From: Bradyrhizobium diazoefficiens
Lineage (GTDB): Bacteria; Pseudomonadota; Alphaproteobacteria; Rhizobiales; Xanthobacteraceae
NCBI RefSeq assembly: GCF_016612535.1
Contig: NZ_JAENXS010000001.1
Location: 3,063,501 to 3,127,500, forward strand
Reading direction: 5' to 3'
DNA length: 64,000 nucleotides
Shown here: positions 17,765-28,059 of the stretch, piece by piece
Layout: the number at the start of each line of letters is the position of its first letter
Numbering within the stretch: the stretch's first letter is position 1
Notes under the pieces: generated by a model
Told to the model about the DNA's origin: nothing
What the model saw: the letters and a program-made list of their open reading frames with translations, nothing else
Databases searched by the model: none
Program-made: the position numbers and the translations under genes

Positions 17765-19930
17765 TCAGCCCGCCGCTTTCGCTTCGCGGCGGCGCGCAGT
17801 GAGAATGTATTCAGTGTAGCCGTTCGGCTGCTCGCGGCCCTTGAAGATGAGGTCGCTAGCCGCCTTGAAGGCTGTGCCATCGAAGGCGGGCGCCATCGGC
17901 TTGTAGATCGCGTCGCCCGCATTCTGCTTGTCGACGACGACGGCCATGCGCTTCAAGGATTCCATCACCTGCGCTTCGGTGATCACGCCCTGATGCAGCC
18001 AATTAGCGAGATGCTGGCTGGAGATGCGCAAGGTGGCGCGGTCTTCCATCAGGCCGACGTCGTGGATGTCGGGCACCTTGGAGCAGCCGACGCCCTGGTC
18101 GATCCAGCGCACGACGTAACCCAGAATGCCCTGGCAATTGTTGTCGATCTCCTGCTTGACGTCATCAGGCGCCCAGTTCGATTTCGACACCGGAATGGTG
18201 AGGATGTCGGAAAGCTTCGCACGAGGTCCGCCCTTGGTCAGCTCCTGCTGGCGCGCGATGACGTTGACCTGGTGGTAGTGCAGGGCGTGCAAGGTCGCCG
18301 CGGTCGGCGAGGGGACCCAGGCGGTGGTGGCGCCGGCCTGCGGATGCGCGAGCTTCTGGGCAAGCATGTCCGCCATCTTGTCGGGCGCGGCCCACATACC
18401 CTTGCCGATCTGGGCATGGCCGGGCAGGCCACAGGTCAGGCCCATGTCGACGTTCCAGTCCTCATAGGCCTTGATCCAGGCCTGCGCTTTCATCTCGTTC
18501 TTGCGGATCATCGGACCCGCTTCCATCGAGGTGTGGATCTCGTCGCCGGTACGGTCGAGGAAGCCGGTGTTGATGAACATGATGCGCTTGGAGGCGCGCT
18601 GGATGCAGGCCTTGAGGTTGACGGTGGTCCGCCGTTCCTCGTCCATGATGCCGACCTTGAGCGTGTTCTCCGGCAGCGAGAGCATCTTCTCGACGTGGTC
18701 AAAAATCTCGCAGGTGAACGACACCTCGTCCGGGCCATGCATCTTCGGCTTGACGATATAGGCAGATCCCGTGCGGCTGTTCTTGACCTTGGAGTTGCCT
18801 TTGAGATCGTGAATCGCAAGAAGCCCCGAGACGGCGGCATCGAGCAGGCCTTCCGGGATCTCTTCGCCGGTCTCGTCCAGCACCGCGTCGGTGAACATGT
18901 GATGACCGCAATTGCGCATCAGCAGCAGGCTGCGGCCGTGCAGTTTCACTTCGCCCTTGCCATCCGGCGTCTTGTAGCTGCGGTCGCTGTTGAGCGAACG
19001 CGTCAGCGTCTTGCCGCCCTTCTCGAAATCGGCCGACAGCGTGCCGTTCATCAGGCCAAGCGTGTTGCGATAGACCAGCACCTTGTCTTCGGCATCGACG
19101 GCGGCGACCGAGTCTTCCATGTCGAGGATGGTCGATACGGCAGATTCCATGATCATGTCGGCGACACCGGCCGGGTCGTCCTTGCCGATCGTGCTGCTGC
19201 GATCGATCTTGACCTCGACATGCAGGCCGTTGTTGGCGAGCAGCACCGCGGAGGGCGCGGACGCATCGCCCTGGAAGCCGGCGAACTGTGCGGCGTTCTT
19301 CAGCGCGGTGGCATTGCCGCTCTTGAGCTTCACGGCTAGCTGGCCCGCGACGACGCTGTAGGCGATGACGTCGGTGTGGCTGCCGGTCGCCAGCGGCACG
19401 GCAGCGTCGAGGAACGCCTTGGCCTTGGCGATGACCTTGTCGCCGCGTGCCTTGTTGTAGCCCTTGCCGCTCTCGGCAGCGTCGTAAGGAATCGCATCGG
19501 TGCCGTAGAATGCATCATAGAGTGAGCCCCAGCGCGCGTTCGCTGCGTTCAGCGCATAGCGCGCATTGGTGAGCGGCACGACCAGCTGCGGACCGCAAAT
19601 CTTGCCGATCTCCTCGTCGACGTCAGCGGTCTCGACCTTCTGCGTCGCAGGCTCCGGGACGAGATAGCCGATATCCTTCAGGAAAGCGGTGTAGGCGTCG
19701 ACGTCGAACGCCTTGCCCTTGTGGGCGCGATGCCAGTCGTTGATCTTGGCCTGCAGCGAGTCACGGAAGGCAAGCAGTGACCGGTTCTTCGGCCCCAACT
19801 CCTTGATGATGGCGGCAAGCCCGGCCCAGAATGCATCCGGCGCGATCCCGGTTTTCGGGGCCGCTTCCTTGGCGATGAAATCGAAAAGGACGGGGGCGAT
19901 CTTCAATCCGTGGGCATCGACGCGTTTCAT
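17765..19930 (-). CDS. glcB: Malate synthase G
   Basis: The 721-residue enzyme condenses glyoxylate with acetyl-CoA to malate in the glyoxylate shunt. Family landmarks are [65 protein letters not shown] and [18 protein letters not shown], in the right order, and the size is that of the monomeric G isoform. I start at 19930 ([16 protein letters not shown]); a longer frame from 20068 reads through the leader. Isocitrate lyase is not in the window. Confidence 0.97.
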   Translation of the reverse strand: MKRVDAHGLKIAPVLFDFIAKEAAPKTGIAPDAFWAGLAAIIKELGPKNRSLLAFRDSLQAKINDWHRAHKGKAFDVDAYTAFLKDIGYLVPEPATQKVETADVDEEIGKICGPQLVVPLTNARYALNAANARWGSLYDAFYGTDAIPYDAAESGKGYNKARGDKVIAKAKAFLDAAVPLATGSHTDVIAYSVVAGQLAVKLKSGNATALKNAAQFAGFQGDASAPSAVLLANNGLHVEVKIDRSSTIGKDDPAGVADMIMESAVSTILDMEDSVAAVDAEDKVLVYRNTLGLMNGTLSADFEKGGKTLTRSLNSDRSYKTPDGKGEVKLHGRSLLLMRNCGHHMFTDAVLDETGEEIPEGLLDAAVSGLLAIHDLKGNSKVKNSRTGSAYIVKPKMHGPDEVSFTCEIFDHVEKMLSLPENTLKVGIMDEERRTTVNLKACIQRASKRIMFINTGFLDRTGDEIHTSMEAGPMIRKNEMKAQAWIKAYEDWNVDMGLTCGLPGHAQIGKGMWAAPDKMADMLAQKLAHPQAGATTAWVPSPTAATLHALHYHQVNVIARQQELTKGGPRAKLSDILTIPVSKSNWAPDDVKQEIDNNCQGILGYVVRWIDQGVGCSKVPDIHDVGLMEDRATLRISSQHLANWLHQGVITEAQVMESLKRMAVVVDKQNAGDAIYKPMAPAFDGTAFKAASDLIFKGREQPNGYTEYILTARRREAKAAG

Positions 19931-20102
19931 GATGGTCTTTCTTGTTGGAAATGGCTGTTTTTGGCTGTTTTTGACCCGACAGCAGCAAAATGCGCCCACG
20001 AGGAGCAGCTTTCGAGGTCTTATTAGCCTCAAAATCGGGGCGGTGAGAAGACCCTCAGAAGTTGTCAAAATGTCAAGGTGAGGTCGCGGCCGAGGGCACC
20101 GC

Positions 20103-20282
20103 TGTCATTCCCCGACCCGGCTACGCCAAGGCTTCGCCGCGGTTGATGTCGAGGCCCCCCGAAGCTTTGGGGCAGGCGGCAAGCGGGGAATCCAGTACGC
20201 CGCGGCTTCTCCGTATCCCAACGCTGTCTCTGGAATACTGGGTCGTCCGGTCAAGCCGGACGACGACAGTTGGGACTGGACA
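20103..20282. repeat. Dispersed intergenic repeat between glcB and cysNC
   Basis: The 355-base gap between the glcB start and the cysNC stop holds no gene. Its right part resembles the repeated element common between Bradyrhizobium genes: GTCATTCCCCGA at the left end, GGAATCCAGTACGCCGCGG inside, and a perfect hairpin at 20242-20264 with arms GTCGTCCGG and CCGGACGAC. The hairpin lies just after the cysNC stop and may help end that transcript. The left part (19931-20100) is the glcB leader and contains a tandem GGCTGTTTTT pair at 19955-19974. Confidence 0.6.
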
Positions 20283-20285
20283 GAC

Positions 20286-22223
20286 TCAAATGTTCGCGGC
20301 GAGATCCACGACTTCATCGAACAGCACGCCGGTTGTCTTCAGCATCTGTTCGATCTCATCCGCTGCGTCCGCAACCGTCCGTGTCGACGTGTCGATCACG
20401 AGCTCGGCTGCCTCGGGCCGCTCGTAGTCGTTGCCGATGCCTGTGAAAGAGGCAAGCGCGCCGGCGCGGGCCTTCTTGTAATGGCCCTTTGGATCGCGCT
20501 CCTCGCAGATTTCGGCCGGTGTCGCGACATGGATCTCGCGGAACGAGCTGTCTGCGATACGGCGCGCGGTGGCGCGGTCCTCGCGGGCGGGCGAGACGGC
20601 GGCGACGATGGCGATATGGCCGTTGCGGGCGAGATGCGTCGCGACTTCGGCAAGCCGGCGGATGTTCTCGCTGCGATCGGCGGCGGAAAAGCCGAGATCG
20701 CTGTTGAGCCCGGCGCGCACCGTGTCGCCGTCGAGCAGGATCGGCGAGCCGCCATTGGTGAAGAGACGCCGCTCCAGCGCCTTCGCCAGCGTCGACTTGC
20801 CGGAGGCCGGCAAGCCCGTGAGCCAGACCACGGCGCCGTTGTGGCGATAGCGTGCGGAGCGCTCATCCGGCCGCAGCGCCGATTCCACCGGCACTATGTC
20901 GACTGGCACGGCGCGCTGGCCGGCATCGACCGACAGCACGAGGCCGCCGCCGGCGATCCGCCCGGAGACCTCGATCACGAGGCGGCCGGTGCGCGGATTC
21001 TCGGTGTAGGGATCCGCAGCAATCGAGCTGGACAGGGAAATGTCTATCTCGCCGACATGGTTGCGGCCGATCGCCTTGTTCTCGCGGCTTTCGAGCTCGC
21101 CGGGATCGACCGCCTTCTCGATCGCCACCACGGTGGCGCGGCTTTCCTTCGGTCCCGAGCGGACCAGGATCTGGTCGCCCTTGGCGAGCGGCTTGTCGTG
21201 CAGCCAGAAGATGCGTGCGCGCAGCCGCCGCGTCTCGCGCGGGGCGACGTTGACATGCGAGATGATGTCGCCACGCTCGATGAACAATTCGCGATCAAGC
21301 GTGATGCCGACCGAGCGGCCGGCGCCCTGACGCGTCGCGACCGGCGTCACCGGCCAGTTCTCGACCGTCTTGATCTTCGCGATCTTGCCGGCCGGCATGA
21401 TCACGATCTCGTCGCCGGCAATCAGGCTGCCGGATTCGATGCGGCCGGCAACGATGCGGCGATCGTCGAACTTGTAGATCGCCTGCACCGGCAGGCGCAG
21501 CGCCAGCGCCTCCAGCGGCCGCGCCGGCTCGAGCCGGTCGAGCGCCTCGACCACGGTCGGGCCTTTGTACCAGTCGATGCGGTCGGTGCGCTCAGCCACG
21601 CCGTCGCCGTCGCGGGCGGAAATCGGAATGACGGCCGTGGGCGTTACGCCGAGGCCGTTGAGATGCGCGGAGATCTCGTCGCTGATTGCCTTGAAGCGAT
21701 CGGCGGAGAAGTCGACGCGGTCCATCTTGTTGACGACCACGGCGACCTGCTTCACGCCGAGCAGATGCAGGAGATAGCCGTGCCGCCTTGTCTGGTCGCG
21801 CACGCCCTCGAGCGCGTCGATGATCAGCACCGCGCCGTCGGCCTGCGAGGCCCCGGTGATCATGTTGCGCAGGAATTCGGCGTGGCCGGGCGCGTCGATC
21901 AGCACGATGTCGCGCGAATTGGTGCGGAAGCGAATCTGCGTGGTGTCGATGGTGATGCCCTGGTCGCGCTCGGTCTGCAGCGCATCGAGCAGGAACGACC
22001 ATTCGAACGGCATACCGCGCCGCGCACTGACGGCCTTGAGCATTTCGAGCTTGCCGTCAGGCAGGCTGCCGGTCTCATGCAGCAGGCGGCCGACCAGCGT
22101 CGACTTGCCATGGTCGACATGGCCGACGATGACGATGCGGACCTGCGGTCGCGTCGTGCCATTTGGCATCGAATTGGTGCCGTTCGGCGTGGCAGGCGAA
22201 GCGGGGGTGACGATCATGTTCAT
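20286..22223 (-). CDS. cysNC: Bifunctional sulfate adenylyltransferase subunit 1 / adenylylsulfate kinase (CysNC, NodQ-like)
   Basis: The 645-residue fusion joins the GTPase subunit of ATP sulfurylase to APS kinase. The GTPase part shows GHVDHGKST (about 34-42), DAPGHAEF and VNKMDRVD; an EF-Tu-like beta-barrel follows. The APS kinase part has the P-loop GLPASGKST at about residue 470 and [10 protein letters not shown]. With CysD it makes APS and then PAPS. In rhizobia the same architecture is called NodQ when it serves Nod-factor sulfation, but the sulfate-assimilation neighbours argue for CysNC. It follows cysD by 20 bases. Confidence 0.97.
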   Translation of the reverse strand: MNMIVTPASPATPNGTNSMPNGTTRPQVRIVIVGHVDHGKSTLVGRLLHETGSLPDGKLEMLKAVSARRGMPFEWSFLLDALQTERDQGITIDTTQIRFRTNSRDIVLIDAPGHAEFLRNMITGASQADGAVLIIDALEGVRDQTRRHGYLLHLLGVKQVAVVVNKMDRVDFSADRFKAISDEISAHLNGLGVTPTAVIPISARDGDGVAERTDRIDWYKGPTVVEALDRLEPARPLEALALRLPVQAIYKFDDRRIVAGRIESGSLIAGDEIVIMPAGKIAKIKTVENWPVTPVATRQGAGRSVGITLDRELFIERGDIISHVNVAPRETRRLRARIFWLHDKPLAKGDQILVRSGPKESRATVVAIEKAVDPGELESRENKAIGRNHVGEIDISLSSSIAADPYTENPRTGRLVIEVSGRIAGGGLVLSVDAGQRAVPVDIVPVESALRPDERSARYRHNGAVVWLTGLPASGKSTLAKALERRLFTNGGSPILLDGDTVRAGLNSDLGFSAADRSENIRRLAEVATHLARNGHIAIVAAVSPAREDRATARRIADSSFREIHVATPAEICEERDPKGHYKKARAGALASFTGIGNDYERPEAAELVIDTSTRTVADAADEIEQMLKTTGVLFDEVVDLAANI

Positions 22224-22243
22224 ACGACGCTCGCGTCCTTGAA

Positions 22244-23131
22244 TCAGAGATAGCCGGCGACGCGCAGACGCTCGAAGGCGTCCTCGGTCTCGTGGTCGAG
22301 CGCACGGCCAGCGCGCTCCGGCACCTTGGTTTGCTCGAGCTCGATCAGGATCTCGTCAATGTTCGACGCGGTCGAAGCGACCGGATTGGTGATGTCCTGA
22401 TCGCCCAGCGAGCGATAGCGCTTGCCGTTCTGCGACAGATAGAGCGGAATGATCGGGATGTTCTCGCGCTTGGTGTAGGCCCAGATATCGGCCTCGGTCC
22501 AATGCAGGATCGGGTGGATGCGCAAATGCGCGCCCTGCGGCGGCGACGCATTGAAATGATCCCAGAACTCCGGCGGCTGGTCGCGCACGTCCCAATTGCC
22601 TTCTAGCCCGCGCGGTGAGAACACGCGCTCCTTGGCGCGGGTGGCTTCCTCGTCGCGGCGGATGCCGGCGATCAGGCCGTCAAAGCCGTATTTGGTCAGC
22701 GCCATCTTCAGGCCTTCGGTCTTGCGCGCGGCGGAACGGGCGGCCGGCGGCAGCGTTGGGTCGACGGCATCGATGGGCGGGCAGGGCTCGACGCGCAGAT
22801 CGAGCTCCCACTCCTTCCCGTAATGATCGCGGAAGCGATACATCTCCGGAAACTTCTTGCCGGTATCGACATGGAGGGCCGGGAACGGCAGGCGGCCGAA
22901 GAAGGCCTTGCGCGCCAGCCAGATCATGACGTTGGAGTCCTTGCCGAGCGACCACAGCAGGGCGATCTTCTTCAGGCGGGCAAAGGCCTCGCGGAAGATG
23001 TAGATGCTCTGCGCTTCCAACTGGTCGAGATGGTCCATGCTGGGGGCCGCCAGCTCGACCGGAATTTGCTGGGAAATGGGAGTCTGGAAACCCCGTCCAT
23101 CTGCACCGGATTCGGTCCTAAGAAGATGCAT
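22244..23131 (-). CDS. cysD: Sulfate adenylyltransferase subunit 2 (CysD)
   Basis: CysD is the PP-loop ATP pyrophosphatase subunit that makes APS from ATP and sulfate, with CysN. The PP-loop SLGKDSNVM, the segment [20 protein letters not shown] and [15 protein letters not shown] are all present, and the protein ends VAGYL as in the family. The start is not certain: MHLLRTESG at 23131 (used here) or [11 protein letters not shown] at 23038, the latter aligning with the N terminus of the E. coli protein. It is the first gene of the leftward cys operon, divergent from cysG. Confidence 0.95.
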   Translation of the reverse strand: MHLLRTESGADGRGFQTPISQQIPVELAAPSMDHLDQLEAQSIYIFREAFARLKKIALLWSLGKDSNVMIWLARKAFFGRLPFPALHVDTGKKFPEMYRFRDHYGKEWELDLRVEPCPPIDAVDPTLPPAARSAARKTEGLKMALTKYGFDGLIAGIRRDEEATRAKERVFSPRGLEGNWDVRDQPPEFWDHFNASPPQGAHLRIHPILHWTEADIWAYTKRENIPIIPLYLSQNGKRYRSLGDQDITNPVASTASNIDEILIELEQTKVPERAGRALDHETEDAFERLRVAGYL

Positions 23132-23274
23132 CTCTGCCACTTTGCGTTTGGAGGCGAAAATTCTATAGTTGCAGCGCAGAAGAGAAAAAGAAATTTTCTC
23201 TTTGCGCGGTCGAAACGACACATATATAGAAAATAATTCCAGTCAACCCCGGATGTGGGGGAAGCGAGTATCGC
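23132..23274. promoter_or_regulatory. Divergent control region of the sulfate assimilation operons
   Basis: The cysD-cysG gap is A+T-rich compared with its surroundings. It contains an inverted repeat AGAGAAAA-5 bases-TTTTCTCT at 23181-23201, a good operator candidate. For cysG a plausible promoter is TTGCGC at 23202 and TATAGA at 23225, spacing 17. For cysD a CTATAG on the minus strand near 23163-23168 could be the -10 box. The operator would sit between both promoters. The regulator, perhaps a CysB-like or other sulfur regulator, is not in the window. Confidence 0.6.
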
Positions 23275-24702
23275 ATGCGGTTCTTGCCGGTGTTCCTCGA
23301 TCTCAAGGCCGGTCCCGTGGTCCTCATCGGCGCGGGCGAGCTTTTGCGCGCCAAATTGCGTGTGCTCGCGGCCGCCGCTGCGCGCATCCGCGTGCATGCG
23401 ATCGACGGCGATCATGACCTGGGCGGGCTAAGTCCTGATGACACGGCGCGGGTTGAGTTCGCTGACGGCGATCCGCTCACGGCCGATCTCGCCGGCGTCA
23501 TCGCCATCGTCTGCGCCGGCGCGGGCGATGTCGGCGTGGCGATGTCGGCGCGGGCGAAGTCGCTCGGCCTTCCCGTCAACGTCATGGACGATCTCGACCA
23601 TTCCAGCTTCATCTTCCCGGCGATCGTCGACCGCGGCGATGTCGTGGTCGCGGTCGGCACCGGCGGCACCTCGCCGGTGGTGGCGCGGCGCGTGCGCGAG
23701 AAGATCGAGGCGTTGCTGCCGGCCCGTATCGGCGAGCTCGCGGAATTCATCGGCGGCTTCCGCAAATCCATCAACGAGCGCATTGCGGAGTTTCCGCTGC
23801 GCCGCCGCTTTTGGGAGCGCGTCATCGACGGCCCGATCGGCGCCTCCGTGCTCGCCGGCCGCAACAGCGAGGCGAATGCGGCGCTCAAGGCTATTTCCGA
23901 TCCGTCGGCGTTCGCGCGTGCCGACAAGCCGGAAGGCTCGGTCGCGCTGGTCGGCGCCGGCCCCGGCGATCCCGATCTCCTCACCATCAAGGCGCTGCGC
24001 GCGTTGCAGGACGCCGACATCGTCTTCCATGACGAGTTGGTCTCGCCGGAAATTCTCGACCGCATCCGCCGCGACACCACGCGCGTTCCGGTCGGGCGCC
24101 GCGTCGGTAAGCCCGGTATCGGCCAGGACGCCATCAACAAGCGTATCATCGAGGCGGCGCAGGCCGGCCAGCGCGTGGTGCGACTGAAGGGCGGCGACCC
24201 CTTCGTGTTCGGCCGCGGCGGCGAAGAGGTCGAGGCCTTGCGCGCGGCTGGCGTGACCTATTCGATCATTCCCGGCGTTACCGCGGGGCTCGGCGGCGCC
24301 GCCGATTTCGAGGTGCCGCTCACCTACCGTCATGAAGCGACCCGCATCACCTTCCTCACCGCGCACAGGGCGCGCGACGCGGAAGCCGTGGATTGGTCGA
24401 CGTTGACCGACACCAAGATGACCGTCGTGGTCTACATGGGCATGACCGCTGCGCCCGCTATTCGCGCTGGCCTATTCGCCGCGGGCCGCTCGCCGGAAAC
24501 GCCGGTTGGCGTTTTCGCCCGCGTCACGCGGCCCGATGCGCAAGGCGCGATCGGAACGTTGCGCGACTTGCCCGAGCTCGTGCGGCAGACCAGCGGCGGT
24601 CCCGCCATTCTCATCATCGGCGACGTGGTCCGGCATGCCGGTTCGCTTCACCGCGAAACACCCAAGCAAATCATCTCTGACCTATTGGATGCAGCCGAAT
24701 GA
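23275..24702 (+). CDS. cysG: Siroheme synthase CysG
   Basis: The 475-residue multifunctional enzyme converts uroporphyrinogen III to siroheme, the cofactor of sulfite reductase. The N-terminal half (about 1-215) is the NAD-dependent precorrin-2 dehydrogenase/ferrochelatase with FLPVFLDLKAGPVVLIGAG; the C-terminal half is the SAM-dependent methyltransferase with VALVGAGPGDPDLLT (about 222-236), VRLKGGDPFVFGRGGEE and TFLTAHR. It starts the rightward cys operon. Its stop overlaps the start of the DUF2849 gene by four bases (ATGA). Confidence 0.97.
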   Translation: MRFLPVFLDLKAGPVVLIGAGELLRAKLRVLAAAAARIRVHAIDGDHDLGGLSPDDTARVEFADGDPLTADLAGVIAIVCAGAGDVGVAMSARAKSLGLPVNVMDDLDHSSFIFPAIVDRGDVVVAVGTGGTSPVVARRVREKIEALLPARIGELAEFIGGFRKSINERIAEFPLRRRFWERVIDGPIGASVLAGRNSEANAALKAISDPSAFARADKPEGSVALVGAGPGDPDLLTIKALRALQDADIVFHDELVSPEILDRIRRDTTRVPVGRRVGKPGIGQDAINKRIIEAAQAGQRVVRLKGGDPFVFGRGGEEVEALRAAGVTYSIIPGVTAGLGGAADFEVPLTYRHEATRITFLTAHRARDAEAVDWSTLTDTKMTVVVYMGMTAAPAIRAGLFAAGRSPETPVGVFARVTRPDAQGAIGTLRDLPELVRQTSGGPAILIIGDVVRHAGSLHRETPKQIISDLLDAAE

Positions 24703-25016
24703 CCTCCCCCCTTGAACAGAAGAAGATCAAAATCGCCGGCCCCTCGATCGTGACCGCCAACCGCACCTGGGACGGCATCGTGGTTTACCGTACCGCGGCC
24801 AAGAGCTGGTCCGCCGACTTGTTGGAAGCCGCGATCGTGCGCACCTCGGACGAAGCCAAAGCGTTGCTTGCGGAGTCCGTCGCCGATGACGTCGGTGCGA
24901 TCGGTCCCTATATCGCTCCGGTGCAGGTCGGTGCGGACGGCAAGATCGAACCCGGCAATCTGCGCGAACAGATTCGTCGCACCGGTGTGACCATCGGACA
25001 GCCGGCCCAGGCTTAA
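24699..25016 (+). CDS. DUF2849 protein of the sulfite reductase operon
   Basis: The 105-residue protein belongs to DUF2849, which is found next to cysG and cysI in many alphaproteobacteria and has no established function. Visible features are a basic N terminus (KKIKIAGPSIVTANR), VVYRTAAKSWSADL and a C-terminal REQIRRTGVTIG. It has no cysteine, so it is unlikely to carry an iron-sulfur cluster. The ATGA overlap with cysG and the 11-base gap to cysI make co-expression almost certain. A role in sulfite reductase assembly or electron supply is only an inference from position. Confidence 0.88.
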   Translation: MTSPLEQKKIKIAGPSIVTANRTWDGIVVYRTAAKSWSADLLEAAIVRTSDEAKALLAESVADDVGAIGPYIAPVQVGADGKIEPGNLREQIRRTGVTIGQPAQA

Positions 25017-25027
25017 GGCACTCTCTT

Positions 25028-26683
25028 ATGTATGCTTACGATGAAATCGACCGCACGCTCGTCAATGAGCGCGTCTTGGAATTCCGCGACCAGGTGAAGC
25101 GGCGCCTCTCCGGCGAGCTCACCGAGGACGAGTTCAAGATGTTGCGCCTGCAGAACGGCGTCTATCTGCAACTGCATGCCTACATGTTCCGCGTCGCGAT
25201 TCCCTACGGGACGCTGGCGTCGAACCAGTTGCGTGCGCTCGCCCATGTCGCGCGCAAATATGACCGCGGCTACGGCCACTTCACCACGCGGCAGAACATC
25301 CAGTTCAATTGGATCAAACTCGCCGAGCTGCCGGATGCGCTGGCCGATCTTGCGGAGGTCGGCATCCATGCGATGCAGACCTCCGGCAACAACATGCGCA
25401 ACGTCACCTCGGACCAATGGGCCGGCGTTGCGCCGGGCGAGATCGAGGATCCCAGGATCTGGTCGGAGCTGATCCGTCAGCACACCACGCTGCATCCGGA
25501 ATTCTCGTTCCTGCCGCGCAAGTTCAAGATCGCGATCACCGCGTCGGACCACGACCGCGCCGCGATCAAGGTCCACGACATCGGTCTGCGTCTGATCAAG
25601 AACGAGAAGGGCGAAACCGGTTTCGAGGTGCTGGTCGGCGGCGGTCTCGGCCGCACGCCGTTCATCGGCAAGACCATCAAGCACTTCGTGCACGGCCGCG
25701 ATCTCCTCAGTTACATCGAGGCAATCCTGCGCGTCTACAACCAGTATGGACGGCGCGATAACATCTACAAGGCGCGCATCAAGATCCTGGTGCACGAGCT
25801 CGGCATCGAGAAATTCTCGCGCGAGGTCGAGGAGGAGTGGCAGCAGATCCGCAACTCCTCGCTCCAGATTGACGACGAGGTGATCGAGGACATCCGCTCG
25901 CGCTTCATCTATCCGGCCTACGAAAAGCTGCCGCACATGCCGGACGAGCTGCGGCAGGCGGCGGCCGATCCCGATTTCGAGGCGTGGCGCAAGAACTCGG
26001 TCGCCCCGCACAAGATCCCGGGCTATTCCATCGTCACCATCTCGCTGAAGCCGATCGGCGCGCCTCCGGGCGATGCCACCGCCGAGCAGATGGATGCGCT
26101 GGCCGATCTCGCCGACAAATATTCGTTCGGCGAAATCCGCGTCGGCCACGAGCAGAATTTGGCGTTGCCGCACGTCGCCAAGCGCGATTTGCCGGCGCTG
26201 TGGAAGGCACTCGACAGGCTCGGGCTTGCGACACCGAACGTCAATTTGATCACCGACATCATCGCCTGCCCGGGTCTCGATTATTGCTCGCTGGCGAATG
26301 CGCGCTCGATCCCGATCGCGCAGGAGCTGACGCGGCGGTTCGCCAACCACGAGCTCGCCAATCTGATCGGCCGTCTCCACATCAACATCTCCGGCTGCAT
26401 CAATGCCTGCGGCCATCACCATGTCGGCCATATCGGCATTCTCGGTGTCGAGAAGAACGGCGAGGAGGTCTATCAGATCACCATCGGCGGCCGCGCCGAC
26501 GAGGGCGCGGCTCTTGGCAATCTGATCGGCCCCGGCGTCAAGTTCGATGAGGTCGCCGACGTCGTCGAGGACATCGTGGAAGCCTATCTGGCGCTGCGCG
26601 AGCGACCGGAGGAGCTGTTCGTCGACACCGTCAAACGCCTCGGCGTCGAACCCTTCAAGGAGCGCGTCTATGCCACTCGTTAA
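25028..26683 (+). CDS. cysI: Nitrite/sulfite reductase hemoprotein (CysI-type)
   Basis: The 551-residue enzyme reduces sulfite to sulfide with six electrons using siroheme and a [4Fe-4S] cluster. The cluster cysteines are seen as CPGLDYC (C-x5-C, about residues 414-420) and SGCINACGHHH (C-x3-C, about 456-460). Two ferredoxin-like half domains include FTTRQNIQFNW and VGHEQNLALPH. There is no CysJ flavoprotein gene, so a ferredoxin or another donor is likely. The last 14 bases overlap the DUF934 gene. Confidence 0.96.
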   Translation: MYAYDEIDRTLVNERVLEFRDQVKRRLSGELTEDEFKMLRLQNGVYLQLHAYMFRVAIPYGTLASNQLRALAHVARKYDRGYGHFTTRQNIQFNWIKLAELPDALADLAEVGIHAMQTSGNNMRNVTSDQWAGVAPGEIEDPRIWSELIRQHTTLHPEFSFLPRKFKIAITASDHDRAAIKVHDIGLRLIKNEKGETGFEVLVGGGLGRTPFIGKTIKHFVHGRDLLSYIEAILRVYNQYGRRDNIYKARIKILVHELGIEKFSREVEEEWQQIRNSSLQIDDEVIEDIRSRFIYPAYEKLPHMPDELRQAAADPDFEAWRKNSVAPHKIPGYSIVTISLKPIGAPPGDATAEQMDALADLADKYSFGEIRVGHEQNLALPHVAKRDLPALWKALDRLGLATPNVNLITDIIACPGLDYCSLANARSIPIAQELTRRFANHELANLIGRLHINISGCINACGHHHVGHIGILGVEKNGEEVYQITIGGRADEGAALGNLIGPGVKFDEVADVVEDIVEAYLALRERPEELFVDTVKRLGVEPFKERVYATR

Positions 26684-27185
26684 CGGCGGAAAAATCGTCA
26701 ATGACGGCTTCGTCAAGCTTGCCGTCGACACGCCGCTGCCCGAGGGCGGCGATATCCTGGTGCCGGCCGAGCGCTTCCTGAGCGAAGCCGATGCGCTGCT
26801 CGAGCGCTCGGGCAAGGTCGGTGTGATCTGGCCGAACAACCGCGACATTGCCGAGCTCGTGCCGTATCTCGGCAAGCTCGCCAGCGTGGCTCTGGTGTTC
26901 CCGAGTTTCCGCGACGGACGTGCCTATAGCCAGGCACGGCTGCTGCGGGAACGTTATGGCTATCGCGGGGATTTGCGTGCCACCGGCCAGGTGCTGCGCG
27001 ACCAATTCGTGTTCATGCTGCGCGCCGGCTTCGATTCCTTCGAGGTCAAGAAGCCGGCCGACGCCGAAGCCTTCATGCAGACCGCCAAGCGCTATTCGGT
27101 GTTCTATCAGCCGACCGGCGACGGCCGCATCACGGCGCTGCACCGGCGCATGCAGCTGCGTCACTCCGAAGGTGTCGGCACGTGA
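26670..27185 (+). CDS. DUF934 protein of the sulfite reductase operon
   Basis: The 171-residue protein is a DUF934 member, a family encoded between cysI and cysH in many proteobacteria and sometimes annotated as an oxidoreductase without evidence. It reads MPLVNGGKIVNDGF, then VGVIWPNNRDIAELVPYLGK, DGRAYSQARLLRERYGYRGD, GQVLRDQFVFMLRAGFDSFE and ends with a short polar tail. It has no cysteines and no cofactor motif I can see. The start overlaps cysI by 14 bases and the stop overlaps cysH by four (GTGA). Confidence 0.9.
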   Translation: MPLVNGGKIVNDGFVKLAVDTPLPEGGDILVPAERFLSEADALLERSGKVGVIWPNNRDIAELVPYLGKLASVALVFPSFRDGRAYSQARLLRERYGYRGDLRATGQVLRDQFVFMLRAGFDSFEVKKPADAEAFMQTAKRYSVFYQPTGDGRITALHRRMQLRHSEGVGT

Positions 27186-27907
27186 ACGCCATCGCGCCTC
27201 AGGTCTCGCCCGTGTCCTCGCTGCCGTCGGCGGTAGAGCTCGATCGCGCCTTGCGCGATGCGTCACCTGCCGAGGTCATCGCGGCGGCCCTGAAGGCGGT
27301 TGGTCGCGAAAAGCTTGCGCTGGTGTCGTCGTTCGGAACGGAATCGGCGACCCTGCTCAAGGTGATGGCGGACGTCGATCCGGCAATCCCCGTGATCTTC
27401 CTCGACACCGGCTGGCTGTTCGAGGAGACGCTGGCCTATCGCGACACGCTGATCGCGACGCTGGGCTTGAAGGACGTCCGCTCGATCAAGCCGGCCGAGG
27501 AGACGTTGTCGCGCGAAGATCCCGAGCGCGACCTCTGGTTCTCCGATCCCGACGCCTGCTGCCGTATCCGCAAAGTCGAGCCGCTGGCGCGTGCGCTGAA
27601 GCCGTTCTCCGCCTGGCTCAATGGCCGCAAGCGCTTCCAGGGCAATGCGCGGGCCGACATTCCCGTGGTCGAGGACGACGGTGCGCGGTTGAAGTTCAAT
27701 CCGTTCGCCAATGTCTCGCGCGAGGAACTCGAAGCGATTTTTGTCCGCGCCGGATTGCCGCGGCATCCGTTGGCGGCCTCAGGCTTCCTGTCGGTCGGAT
27801 GCATGCCTTGCACGAGCAGAACGGCCGAAGGCGAGGATGAGCGCGCGGGGCGCTGGCGCGGCAAAGCCAAGACCGAATGCGGCATTCACACTATGAAGAT
27901 GTCGTAA
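27182..27907 (+). CDS. cysH: Assimilatory adenylylsulfate/phosphoadenylylsulfate reductase CysH
   Basis: The 241-residue thioredoxin-dependent reductase makes sulfite from activated sulfate. The PP-loop-like SSFGTESATLLK and the LDTGWLFEETL segment are clear. It carries a CC pair (about residues 125-126 in ACCRIRKVEPL) and a CMPC motif (about 208-211) plus the C-terminal ECGIH nucleophile cysteine. The two Cys pairs ligate a [4Fe-4S] cluster and mark the APS-reducing type, as in other rhizobia. It starts at GTG overlapping the DUF934 stop and closes the operon. Confidence 0.96.
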   Translation: MNAIAPQVSPVSSLPSAVELDRALRDASPAEVIAAALKAVGREKLALVSSFGTESATLLKVMADVDPAIPVIFLDTGWLFEETLAYRDTLIATLGLKDVRSIKPAEETLSREDPERDLWFSDPDACCRIRKVEPLARALKPFSAWLNGRKRFQGNARADIPVVEDDGARLKFNPFANVSREELEAIFVRAGLPRHPLAASGFLSVGCMPCTSRTAEGEDERAGRWRGKAKTECGIHTMKMS

Positions 27908-28059
27908 CCGCATCGCGGCCATTATTTTGCGGCCTGACGCGCCATCGTTTCCGGTCGGTCCCGCCAGGACGGCGCCGCCGAAGGTTCAATTTTTCCTCAA
28001 AATTCACCTTTCAGCCACGGTTGGTATGCAACAACGGCCCTTCCTTGGGGGCCCGATTC

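Noticed and set aside
20286..22223. NodQ for Nod-factor sulfation
   Set aside because: The neighbours are all assimilatory cys genes and there is no nod gene, so CysNC is the better name.
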